39,689 bases of DNA from Bacteroidales bacterium UBA3724 (GTDB lineage Bacteria > Bacteroidota > Bacteroidia > Bacteroidales > P3). The notes beneath the pieces were generated by a model. That model did not search any database. It had not been told where the DNA came from and saw nothing but the letters and a program-made list of their open reading frames with translations. A program made the position numbers and the translations under genes. Numbering within the stretch: the stretch's first letter is position 1; each line of letters begins with the position of its first letter. Shown piece after piece: positions 24,491 to 32,971 of the stretch. The DNA lies in contig DFHL01000094.1 of assembly GCA_002371315.1 (NCBI GenBank), positions 1-39,689 of the forward strand, given 5' to 3'.

Positions 24491-26108
24491 AAAATCCGCT
24501 TCCGAACATCTGCCAGAAGCGGCCTTCGAGCTGGCGCCAGGCATAGGTGGTGTTGTCGTAGACGCGGAAGGTATAGTCGTTCAGCAGGCTGGCAATCTGG
24601 GCTTTGGGGTCGAAGTCCTCGCTTTCGCGGCCTTTCAGCGCCTTGACGCTGTTTTCGAGTTCGGCCAGTCCCTTGAAGGCACGCTGTTCCTGGTCGATGA
24701 TTTCCTTGGTCATAATCTCTTTGGTGCGCTGCCAGGCCACGGTGGCCAGCTTGTTGGCCTTGCGGTACTGCCACAGGACGGCCTTGTCGTCGTATTTCTT
24801 GTGGCCGCAGAGGCTGTAGGCCTGCGGCAGGCGGCTGTTGCCGCAGAAGATGGGCACACGCGGGCTTTGGCCCGGATTGTCGACGGCCATCCAGCAGACG
24901 CCGCCCACCTCGTCGGGCAGCCAGTCGCGCAGCTGGGCGACAAAGGAATAGGAGCACCAGGCCACACTGACGGTGCGGCGGAACTCGACCGTGCCGGGCT
25001 TCAGCAGGTTGAGCGTGCTTTGGGTGTTGCCGCCCATCCAGGGGTTGGCGATGGGGCTGACGACGGTGTCGTTGACCACCGTGCCGTCCTTCAGGCGACG
25101 CTTGGTCACGGCCTTGATATTGCGGCACATATCCATATCGGTGCCCTCATAGGTGGAACGCAGCAGAAGCATCACGTCGGTGACGTCGACATTCTGGTCG
25201 GGCTTGACAGAAAAAGGCAGCTCGGCCATATCCATCGACAGGCCCAGCGAGGGAGCCAAAGCGTTGAGGATGAAGAATTCGCGTTCGCGGAAGTTCTTGC
25301 CGTTGGCATAGCTGGCGTTGAAGGCTTTCCAGAAGACGAAGTCGTCCTTGCCGTCCCAAAGGCCGTAGCGGCGTGCCACCTGCTCGATGTTGTCGGAGCA
25401 CATAAAATATTCCGGGTTGTCGCGCTGCAGACGGCCGATGCGCGGTATGTTGGCGCTGACGCCCACGTGGTCGTCGGGGATGCGCTGTGCGGCCCATACG
25501 CCGCCGATGCGGTCGGGGCCTTCGCCCAGTATCTCCATCTGCCACACCTCGTTACGGTCGGCGATGGTTATGCACTCGCCACCGTCGCCATAGCCGTACT
25601 GGCGCACCAGGCTGCCGATGAGGCGTATGGCGTCGCGGGCATTGTCGCAGCGCATAAGGGCCACGCGCTCAAGTTCTTCGATAAGGAACATTCCATTCTT
25701 GTTGACCAGCGTGTCGGGGCCTCCGAATGTGGTTTCACCAATGGCCAGCTGCTTTTCGTTGAGGCAGGGATAGGCCGTGTTGAGATAGGCGTAGGTGTGG
25801 CGCACCTGCGGGATGGTGCCGGCGGTGCGGACGCCAGTGGTGTCGTCGCGGAAGGCGGTGTGCATAGTGCCCTTGCGGACGGTGTGCACTGCGCCAGCCT
25901 TGTGGTCGGCGGCGGGTTCGACAGTCATCCAGGTGCGGTAGCGGCCGTCGCAGGTGTGCGAGGTGATGACCGAGCCGTCGGTCGAGGCCTTCTTGCCCAC
26001 CATAATGGAGGTGCACGACTGGCCGTCAACGATTTGCGAGTTGTAGTCCTGACTGTGGCCGATGCCTATGGCCAGGATCATACCTAAGAGGAGAATTGTT
26101 TTCTTCAT
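24489..26108 (-). CDS. C69-family dipeptidase, exported
   Basis: From the ATG at 26108 the protein has 539 residues. This start overlaps the upstream M20 stop as ATGA and yields a signal peptide (KKTILLLGMILAIGIGHS). The N-terminal nucleophile is Cys32 in GQSCTSIMVGKKASTDGS, freed when the propeptide is removed. HTCDGRYRTWMTVEP and the later GNPWMGG-like and STYEGTDMD segments fit the PepD group. These hydrolases cleave dipeptides with broad specificity. The exported location suggests work on periplasmic or external peptides. It is the last gene of a four-gene unit that begins with the coiled-coil lipoprotein. Confidence 0.9.
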   Translation of the reverse strand: MKKTILLLGMILAIGIGHSQDYNSQIVDGQSCTSIMVGKKASTDGSVITSHTCDGRYRTWMTVEPAADHKAGAVHTVRKGTMHTAFRDDTTGVRTAGTIPQVRHTYAYLNTAYPCLNEKQLAIGETTFGGPDTLVNKNGMFLIEELERVALMRCDNARDAIRLIGSLVRQYGYGDGGECITIADRNEVWQMEILGEGPDRIGGVWAAQRIPDDHVGVSANIPRIGRLQRDNPEYFMCSDNIEQVARRYGLWDGKDDFVFWKAFNASYANGKNFREREFFILNALAPSLGLSMDMAELPFSVKPDQNVDVTDVMLLLRSTYEGTDMDMCRNIKAVTKRRLKDGTVVNDTVVSPIANPWMGGNTQSTLNLLKPGTVEFRRTVSVAWCSYSFVAQLRDWLPDEVGGVCWMAVDNPGQSPRVPIFCGNSRLPQAYSLCGHKKYDDKAVLWQYRKANKLATVAWQRTKEIMTKEIIDQEQRAFKGLAELENSVKALKGRESEDFDPKAQIASLLNDYTFRVYDNTTYAWRQLEGRFWQMFGSGF

Positions 26109-27193
26109 ATCTTTATGTTTTTCATTATCAATTCGAAGCAATGGGCGCCGGTTTCGATGATTGCGTCCGGGAAATTATAGTCGGGATGATGCAGCTCGGG
26201 CTGGTTCACACCACTGCCGAGGCCGAAAAAGGCTCCGGGACAGACGGCCAGATATTCGGCAAAATCCTCGCTCCAGCGGAAAGGCCGCTTTGCAGTCTGC
26301 ACGTCAAGCTGTGGCGAGAATATCCTTTCGAGGGCATCGGTCAGCTCGGGGGTGTTCTCTGTGGCCCGGAAAGGTTCGCGGAGCTGCTTTTCGAGTTCCA
26401 GATGCCAGCGGTCGGCTTCCTCGGCAGCAATCTGGTCGGCAGCGGCCATAAGGTCGAGCATAGCCTGGCTGGTGTAGGTGCGCAGCGTGAACATCACCTC
26501 GCCTTCGCCCGCCGAGGTGCCGAAGGCCTCCTCGCCCACCCTGCAGCAGATGAGCGTCGACTGGCGGAAAAGCTGCAAGTTGTCGCTGGAACGGTTCAGT
26601 GTGTCCATCCGCTCGATGATGGCTGCCGCTGCGCGTCCGGGGTTGAGACCCTTTTCTGGAGTCGAGGCGTGGGTGGCACGGCCGTGGAGACTGTAGATGA
26701 CGCCGGTCGAAGCCGCTGCAAAGGTGGCGCGGTTTAGGACCACGGTGCCTTCTGGATAGCCCGGCAGGTTGTGCAGGCCAAAGACGGCACTGACAGCGTA
26801 TTTCTTGAGCAGACCGCTCTCGACGATCTTTCTTGCGCCTTTGCCTGTTTCCTCTTCGGGTTGGAAAATGAGGACGATGTTGTATTGCCGCTCCGATTCG
26901 GCGACAATCTCGGCAAAGCGCAGCAGCATCGTCGTGTGGCCGTCGTGGCCGCAGCGGTGACCTATGGGCAGTGCGTCGGTATCGGCACGGAAGGCGATGG
27001 TTTTGGCATCGGGACGCATTGATTTCCAGTAGGCCACAATTCCATATCCTCCAATGTTGGTGTTCAATTCGTCGGGATGAAGCTGCGCAAGGAAGTCGGC
27101 AACAAGGTTGTGTGCATACTCTTCGCAGCCCGACACTCCGGGATTGCTGTGCAGCCGGCGACGAATGTCCTTTAGTTCGTTAATGTCGCGCAT
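26105..27193 (-). CDS. M20 family metal-dependent amidohydrolase
   Basis: The 362-residue protein shows RADTDALP (69-76), the zinc site CGHDGH (81-86), Glu113-115 in QPEEE, His141 in GLHNLPGYPEG and His near the C terminus in PELHHPDYNFPD. The dimerisation lid is the GRATHASTPEKG region. Relative to usual M20D enzymes the loop between ALPI and CGHDGH is very short (only GHR), so about 15 residues are missing there. Substrates in this family are N-acyl amino acids, amino-acid conjugates or aminobenzoyl-glutamate; which one applies here is unknown. No signal peptide, so cytoplasmic. The stop overlaps the start of the C69 gene as ATGA. Confidence 0.9.
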   Translation of the reverse strand: MRDINELKDIRRRLHSNPGVSGCEEYAHNLVADFLAQLHPDELNTNIGGYGIVAYWKSMRPDAKTIAFRADTDALPIGHRCGHDGHTTMLLRFAEIVAESERQYNIVLIFQPEEETGKGARKIVESGLLKKYAVSAVFGLHNLPGYPEGTVVLNRATFAAASTGVIYSLHGRATHASTPEKGLNPGRAAAAIIERMDTLNRSSDNLQLFRQSTLICCRVGEEAFGTSAGEGEVMFTLRTYTSQAMLDLMAAADQIAAEEADRWHLELEKQLREPFRATENTPELTDALERIFSPQLDVQTAKRPFRWSEDFAEYLAVCPGAFFGLGSGVNQPELHHPDYNFPDAIIETGAHCFELIMKNIKI

Positions 27194-27221
27194 TATAATA
27201 ATGTATATTGCGAATAGAATT

Positions 27222-29948
27222 CTATTGTTTGTTGTTTTTCAGTTTCGAGACCTCGGCTTTGAAGTCCTTGCCGCGATATTCGAAATTCTTGTAGTGGTCG
27301 TAGCTCGACGCCGCCGGCGAAAGCAGGCAGACCTTGCCCTTGGCAGTGTTGGCGGCGGCAAAGGCGACGGCCTCGGCCATCGAATAGTCGGAGGCGAAAT
27401 GGCACAGCATCGTTTTGCTTTCGAGGCCTTTGGCAATCACTTCGCCGGCAGAGCCAAAGAGGACGACGTTGCGCACCTGACACCCTAACGGACTGTGCTC
27501 GAGGTAGTCAGTCAAGGGACTATAGTCGATGCCACGGTTGAAACCACCGAGGATGAGCGTGTCGACGTTGCCAAGAGCCTCAATGGCGGCAATGGTGGTC
27601 TGTGGAATGGTCGAGATGGAGTCGTTGCAGTATGTTACGCCGTCGATGGTGCCGGCCATCTCGAGGCGGTGCTCAAGCGGCTGGAACGTGCGGAGCGCAC
27701 TACTGAACTCGTCCTTCGTCACGCCATAGCGGCTCACGGCAAGCCAGGCGGCATAGATGTTCGAAAGGTTGTGGTCGCCTTTAAGCGGACAGTCCTTCGC
27801 CGAAATGAAGTCGCAACGCTTGGCATCTTCGAGTGTGTAGGGGTGCATCTCCGAAACGATACGGTCGCGGAATGCGTCAACTTTGGCTGTGAGGTCTTTA
27901 TTGTCGGCACAGTATATGAAACAGTCGCCCGGAGATTGGTTCAGGGCTATCTGCATCTTGGCGTTCTGGTAGTCGTCATAGTCGTGATAGTGGTCGAGGT
28001 GCTCTTGGAAGAGGTTGAGAAGCACGGCGGTTTCGGGACTCTTATGGATGTTTTCGAGCTGGTGGCACGAGAATTCGGCGACGACGGTTTTGCCTGGTTC
28101 GAGGCTGTCGAAAACATCGAAGAGCGGAATACCCATATTGCCAGCCATAACAACATCGTGTCCGGCACTTTGCAGGATGTGGCATACAAGATGCGCCGTA
28201 GTGCTTTTGCCTTTGGTGCCGGTTATGCCAATGACGCTGACATTGCAGAAGCGCAGGAATATGTCGGTCTGCGATGTGATCGACTTCAGGTCGCATTTGC
28301 CTTCGAAAAAGAACGTCGGAATGCCTGGCGACTTGATGATTATGTCGTATCGCTTGTTTTTCAAGGCGGTGTCAATCTCGTCGTTGTTGGTGGCGATGTC
28401 GAAGCCGCGCGTCGGAAAGAGACGTTGCAGCAGGTTGTGGGTGCTTTTCCCTTCTCGGCCATAGCCGGCAATGAGCACCTCTTTGTCTACAAAGTAGTTG
28501 AAAAGGTTTTTGTACGCCATCAGGCGTTCGGCCTGCACGGGCTGGCGAAGGGTATTGGTCAGCTTCGTCAGGTCGTCGGCGGCAAGGTTGTGCTGGTCGA
28601 GCGTCTGGTATATGTCGCCGCCCAGTGGCTGCGGACGATAGTCTTCGAGCAGTGCCGGTAGAGGACCGTCGGCATACCATTTGGCAAGTGTCATAGCAAG
28701 GGCATCGTTGACCTCGCTGACGGTGCCGACACATTCAAAAGGCTTGGTTTCGGCCTTGCCGGTCAGCTGGTCGAACTCCTTGCGCAGCGAGGCATCGTCG
28801 AGCATATTCTTGCCGAAAATGGCATTAAGCCGTTCGGGTTCGATGAACGGCGAAAGGATGATATAGGCAAAGAGGCACTTGGCGCACTTGCCGCACCAGA
28901 TGTCTTCCTTGCTGCCTGCATTGCAGCTCTTGAAGACATCGAAATAATGGCTGTAGCGCGAGAAAAGCATCGCTATCTGCAACTCGGTGAGGGGTCGCAG
29001 GAAACTGTAGTAGTCGAACTGGGGTGAAATATAGTCAGCCACATATCGACGGAAGTCTTCCTCGAACTCAAAGCTTTTGGAATACTGGTGATTGACATTG
29101 GTTCCAGAGACGGTACTTTCGTTGGCGCTGCTTTCGTTGGACAGGGCGATGCGGCATCTCGACCCCGTCATTGCCGATGCAAGCAGCGTATAGAATGCGA
29201 GCATCGCGCTGAAGGGTGTGTGACCGTTGAGGGCACCCTGCTTGTTGCATTCAAGCATCAGCGGATCGAGGGTGCGCTTGATAACGATAACGTCGTCAAG
29301 CGTGTATCCCGCACGGGCGACACACTCTGCCGTAGCGCCACGTGGGTTCATTATCAAAGGCAGCGGACGCTGCGAAGCATCTTTGCCAATGCTGTCGGGA
29401 TCTCCGACAAGGATTTCGAGCGTCACCACCGAATCCTTGCCTCCACCGATGGGCACAATATGGTCGTCACCGGCGACATTGCTCCGAAGCAAGGTGTTGC
29501 ATTTCGAAAAGCGTTCGACCGAAGTATCGCAGCATAACGTCATAAAGTCGTCAATAGTGGCAGCGATTCCGTTGGTGTAGAAAAACTCGCCAAGGCCGTT
29601 AAAGTAGATTTTCTTCCAGAATGACATTTGCGCATCGTCGAGCCTGTATGGTTTGACTTCAACAATGGCAGGGCAATAGCATTTCCAGTAGCTGACAAGC
29701 TCTATCAGTCCTATGTTGAAAACCAATGTGTCAAGGGCACTTTTACCGATGGATTCGGCATTCAGGAAAGGCCGGGCCGGAATGAATGCCGAAGGTCGGA
29801 AGGTGTATTCTGTCGCTCCAGATGTTCCTTCGACATTGAAACAAAAAGAGATGTGCAGACCATCAGGCTGCACATCGTGTTGGAAACTCTCGTAGACAAA
29901 CTTGGCGTATGTCTTGCGAAATAAATTATAGTCTGTTTGACGGGACAT
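27222..29948 (-). CDS. Probable MurL-MurD2 fusion: glutamate epimerase plus UDP-MurNAc-L-Ala-L-Glu ligase
   Basis: Starting at the ATG at 29948 there are 908 residues in two parts. Residues 1 to about 460 look like MurL, the ATP-using epimerase acting on UDP-MurNAc-L-Ala-L-Glu: a PP-loop-like PIGGGKDS (167-173) and a cysteine cluster WCGKCAKC (351-358) followed by FGKNMLDD. Residues about 488-908 are a MurD-type ligase: LIAGYGREGKS, P-loop GTKGKST (577-583), AEFSCHQLENI, NLFQEHLDHYHDYDDYQNAK, GDHNLSNIYAA and SSYDHYKNFE. The D-Glu motif DSKATN of ordinary MurD is here DSISTI, and the GGDGK motif is GGFNRG, as expected for an L-Glu user (MurD2). Two bases separate its ATG from the upstream stop; M20 follows after 28 bases. 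MurL assignment is from memory of the family. Confidence 0.78.
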   Translation of the reverse strand: MSRQTDYNLFRKTYAKFVYESFQHDVQPDGLHISFCFNVEGTSGATEYTFRPSAFIPARPFLNAESIGKSALDTLVFNIGLIELVSYWKCYCPAIVEVKPYRLDDAQMSFWKKIYFNGLGEFFYTNGIAATIDDFMTLCCDTSVERFSKCNTLLRSNVAGDDHIVPIGGGKDSVVTLEILVGDPDSIGKDASQRPLPLIMNPRGATAECVARAGYTLDDVIVIKRTLDPLMLECNKQGALNGHTPFSAMLAFYTLLASAMTGSRCRIALSNESSANESTVSGTNVNHQYSKSFEFEEDFRRYVADYISPQFDYYSFLRPLTELQIAMLFSRYSHYFDVFKSCNAGSKEDIWCGKCAKCLFAYIILSPFIEPERLNAIFGKNMLDDASLRKEFDQLTGKAETKPFECVGTVSEVNDALAMTLAKWYADGPLPALLEDYRPQPLGGDIYQTLDQHNLAADDLTKLTNTLRQPVQAERLMAYKNLFNYFVDKEVLIAGYGREGKSTHNLLQRLFPTRGFDIATNNDEIDTALKNKRYDIIIKSPGIPTFFFEGKCDLKSITSQTDIFLRFCNVSVIGITGTKGKSTTAHLVCHILQSAGHDVVMAGNMGIPLFDVFDSLEPGKTVVAEFSCHQLENIHKSPETAVLLNLFQEHLDHYHDYDDYQNAKMQIALNQSPGDCFIYCADNKDLTAKVDAFRDRIVSEMHPYTLEDAKRCDFISAKDCPLKGDHNLSNIYAAWLAVSRYGVTKDEFSSALRTFQPLEHRLEMAGTIDGVTYCNDSISTIPQTTIAAIEALGNVDTLILGGFNRGIDYSPLTDYLEHSPLGCQVRNVVLFGSAGEVIAKGLESKTMLCHFASDYSMAEAVAFAAANTAKGKVCLLSPAASSYDHYKNFEYRGKDFKAEVSKLKNNKQ

Positions 29949-29950
29949 TC

Positions 29951-31858
29951 TCAATCGAGTTTGAATGATGCCTTTCCGATTTCATAGCCGTTGGCATAGA
30001 GTTTCACCCAGTACAGTCCGGGTGCAAGTTCAACGCTGTCGCCTTTCTTCCAAAGCATAGTCAGCGTACGTCCTGAACCCGTGAATTCAATGTCCTGTTT
30101 GGTGGTGTACTGCATCGTCACGCCGTTCAGGTCGAACGAGAAATTGCTGGCGGTGCCGTTATAGATGGCACGGTCGGCAGCATCCGAGATACGGGCAAAG
30201 ATAGTCATCGAACCGGGGTCGACAACATTGTTGTCAAGAAGGCGGCAGTCGATGCGTATGCACTTGGTCTGCGAAGCCTTCGAGGTAGGTTTCACAACAT
30301 TGCCCACCTTCACGCTCTTGCCGGGCGTGACCTTTATATCGCTGGTGATAAGCACCGAAGCCATTTTGACCTTCTGCTGAAGGCGCTCGTTTTCGGCAAA
30401 CAGGTCGGCACTCGAAGCAACCTTGTTCTTGAGTTCAGCGTTTTCACTCTTCAACTGCTCATTCTCGGCACGCAGCCTTTCAATCTCTGCCACATAGCCG
30501 TCGCACAGGGCTTGCAGCTCTGCAAGCTTCTGGTCCACGGTGCCTTTAGACGGTTTCGCGCTACCGCTGTTGCTCTTGGCAGCAGCCAAATCTTTGTCCT
30601 TCTGCTGCAACTCGGCCTGGAGCTTCTCAATCTGGGCTTGCTGCGATTCCACGCGAGCCGAAAGTTCGGCAATGAGACTTGCCGCTGCGGCAGCATCAGC
30701 ATCGTCCTGTCCCTTGTTGCTGGACGATTTGGCAAGGGCTGCGTTCTCGCTGGTCAGCTGGTCAACACGGGTCTGGAACGACAGCACTTGCTCGCGCAGG
30801 TCGCTGATGGTGGCCTGCAAAGCCTGTTTGTCGTTTTCGCATTCCTGGACCAGTTTCTGCTGCGTTCTGGCCATCTCCTCGTTGCGGGCACGGCAAGCGG
30901 CCTCTTTCTCCATCAGCGAGGCCAGCTCCTGACGCACCGTCTGCTCGGCCTTGCTGCCCTCGTTTTGTGTGTTCTGAAGTGCTTTCAGCTGCGTCTTGCT
31001 GCTTTCAAGCTCAGCTTTGGTCGAAGCAAGGTTCTCGTTGGCGGCCTTGACGTCGTTCTGATACTGTGTGTTCAATTTGCGGCATTCATTCAGCTGCACG
31101 GTCATTTCGCGCAATTCGGCGCGGGCCGACTTCAGTTCTTCAGCCGCTGCCTCGTCGCCGGAAGCAGCCAATTTCATTTTAGCAACGTCGGATTTGAGCG
31201 TCTTTATCTGCTTGTGCAAGTCCGCAATCTGTGTTTTGTAAGTCTTGATTTCGCCGTTAAGGTCTGCGACCTGGGATTCATAGTTTTTCTTGACCTGGTC
31301 GCAATTCGAAGAAGCGGCGTTGTTGCTTTTGAGGTTTTTGGTCTCTTTTTTCAGTTCGTTGATCTGTTTTTCCTGCTGCTCAATCTGCTTCTTCAATTGG
31401 GCGATTTGATTTTTGTATTGCGCACTGTTTTCGCCCGTCGTGCCATTGGCAGAACTCGACTTCAGCGAGTTGATTTGCTTGGTCTGCTCGTCTATCTGCT
31501 TCTGAAGCTGCTTGATTTTGTTTTCCTTCTCACGAATTTCATTTCTCTGTCTGTCGACCTGTGATTTGTCCAGATTCTGGGCCGGCTTTCCACCGTTAAG
31601 CTGATTGATCAAGCTCTGGATTTCAGCAGCTTGGGCAGTGATTGCACTGTCTCGCGAAGCCAATTGTCTGTCAAAATCCGAATTCTGCGACTTAACCTGC
31701 TGGTAAAGCCGCATTGTCGAGTCCAGTTGACTCTGCAATTCGGCGATTTGTTTGTCGCTGGGCGCATCAGCGCTGCCACCGCAAGATTGGAATATTGCGG
31801 CACTTAAAAACACGCCGCAAACCAATGCTAATGTACGTTTGGAAGTAAAGATTCTCAT
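29951..31858 (-). CDS. Long coiled-coil lipoprotein with a conserved C-terminal domain
   Basis: The 635-residue protein begins with a lipoprotein signal ending AIFQSC (Cys26). Residues about 36-505 are almost pure coiled coil, with heptads rich in Q, K, E and A and long stretches such as KENKIKQLQKQIDEQTKQ. The last 125 residues form a separate beta-rich domain: VTPGKSVKVGNVVKPTSKAS, RIDCRLLDNNVVDPGSMTIF and WVKLYANGYEIGKASFKLD, which resembles C-terminal domains of other Bacteroidota surface proteins. It may span the periplasm from the membrane to the wall. A TAnnTTTG box lies upstream. It is the first gene of the unit containing the MurL-MurD fusion. Confidence 0.8.
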   Translation of the reverse strand: MRIFTSKRTLALVCGVFLSAAIFQSCGGSADAPSDKQIAELQSQLDSTMRLYQQVKSQNSDFDRQLASRDSAITAQAAEIQSLINQLNGGKPAQNLDKSQVDRQRNEIREKENKIKQLQKQIDEQTKQINSLKSSSANGTTGENSAQYKNQIAQLKKQIEQQEKQINELKKETKNLKSNNAASSNCDQVKKNYESQVADLNGEIKTYKTQIADLHKQIKTLKSDVAKMKLAASGDEAAAEELKSARAELREMTVQLNECRKLNTQYQNDVKAANENLASTKAELESSKTQLKALQNTQNEGSKAEQTVRQELASLMEKEAACRARNEEMARTQQKLVQECENDKQALQATISDLREQVLSFQTRVDQLTSENAALAKSSSNKGQDDADAAAAASLIAELSARVESQQAQIEKLQAELQQKDKDLAAAKSNSGSAKPSKGTVDQKLAELQALCDGYVAEIERLRAENEQLKSENAELKNKVASSADLFAENERLQQKVKMASVLITSDIKVTPGKSVKVGNVVKPTSKASQTKCIRIDCRLLDNNVVDPGSMTIFARISDAADRAIYNGTASNFSFDLNGVTMQYTTKQDIEFTGSGRTLTMLWKKGDSVELAPGLYWVKLYANGYEIGKASFKLD

Positions 31859-31918
31859 ATAGTTAACTATTTTATTTTTCCAATTAAAAAACTATCTTTA
31901 ACTTTGCATTTTGAATTG

Positions 31919-31926
31919 CAAAATTA
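31919..31926 (-). promoter_or_regulatory. -7 box upstream of the coiled-coil lipoprotein operon
   Basis: TAATTTTG on the minus strand fits TAnnTTTG, 61 bases before the ATG. No TTG stands at 19 bases, so only half of the promoter is supported. The divergent barrel gene starts 50 bases to the other side. Confidence 0.5.
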
Positions 31927-31975
31927 CGATTAATTTTTATAATATGAACATCTTTTTTCAACATATTATTTGTTT

Positions 31976-32971
31976 ATGTCAAGAACTGCCAGATTATCAG
32001 AAATTTGCTTAGCCTTTATACTGTTAATATCATTTTGTTTGAGGCCTTTTGGCGCAATGGCGCAACATAATGCCGACACAAGTGGATTAAAGGTGGCTGC
32101 CGTAAAACACACCGATGGCTACAAGGTGACAGCGCTGCGCTTAGGCAGTTCGATCGGATACGGCCTGTTTCGCGATATGGGCACCGCTCCTGTCAGTTTC
32201 AAAGGCATAGCCATCCAACCCTCGATAGGACTTGAATTCAGCGGCTTGCGCAAATGGAAAACAACCATCGACGCTTTCTCGTCTGTTGGAATTTTTGAAG
32301 ATGCCGTTGAACCGGCTTTCAACTTTGGCTCATTCGACATCTGCAACACGCTAAGATTCAAAATGCAACGCAGTTTTGCCAGCATTTATAAAGAGAATTA
32401 CGAATCGCCCGTTGAATTCAAAAAAAACAGCAACATTCCCGACGGCATAGAGAAACCATACGTATGGCTTTCCGCCGGCTTCGGATTAGCCAACTTGCTG
32501 GATGTCACCGTCAATCCCGACTATGAAAACTCTGCAGCCGGCATCAGCGACTTTTTCGGTCCCGAAGTGTCTCTGAGGGCCGACATACCATTGGGTTCCT
32601 TCTTCGAACTTGACTGGTCGAAATATGACAAGCAGCTTCACGCCGAAATAGGCCTTATGCCTGTCGCCGCCGTGCTGCGTCCCGGCTTTGCCTATATCGA
32701 CAACTACACTGCAGCCCAGCCCGTTGCATCCACACTGTTCAATGAATTTGAATGGCATATCAAGCCATTTGCAGGGCTCTGCACCGACATCGGATTCGAC
32801 ATCATCAACTTCCAGCACAGCCGTGTGTCGATATCCTACCTCTGGAGCTTCCTTTCGTCGGGCAACAGCGGAGCTTGGCGCTTCGACCACGCATCGCACT
32901 ATCTTCACTTCGATTTCGTAATAACCCTTAAACAGAAACGCACAGGATGGACAGAAATAACAGAAGAATAA
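31976..32971 (+). CDS. Predicted outer-membrane beta-barrel protein, function unknown
   Basis: The 331-residue protein has a signal peptide (LAFILLISFCLRPFGAMAQ). The mature part is made of short alternating amphipathic strands ending in aromatic residues, for example LHFDFVITLKQK near the end. The start at 31976 (ATG) is preferred over the TTG two codons upstream. No family recognised with certainty; the fold resembles uncharacterised outer-membrane proteins of Bacteroidales. Its last 25 bases overlap the next gene, the S41 protease lipoprotein, so they are probably co-expressed. Confidence 0.6.
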   Translation: MSRTARLSEICLAFILLISFCLRPFGAMAQHNADTSGLKVAAVKHTDGYKVTALRLGSSIGYGLFRDMGTAPVSFKGIAIQPSIGLEFSGLRKWKTTIDAFSSVGIFEDAVEPAFNFGSFDICNTLRFKMQRSFASIYKENYESPVEFKKNSNIPDGIEKPYVWLSAGFGLANLLDVTVNPDYENSAAGISDFFGPEVSLRADIPLGSFFELDWSKYDKQLHAEIGLMPVAAVLRPGFAYIDNYTAAQPVASTLFNEFEWHIKPFAGLCTDIGFDIINFQHSRVSISYLWSFLSSGNSGAWRFDHASHYLHFDFVITLKQKRTGWTEITEE

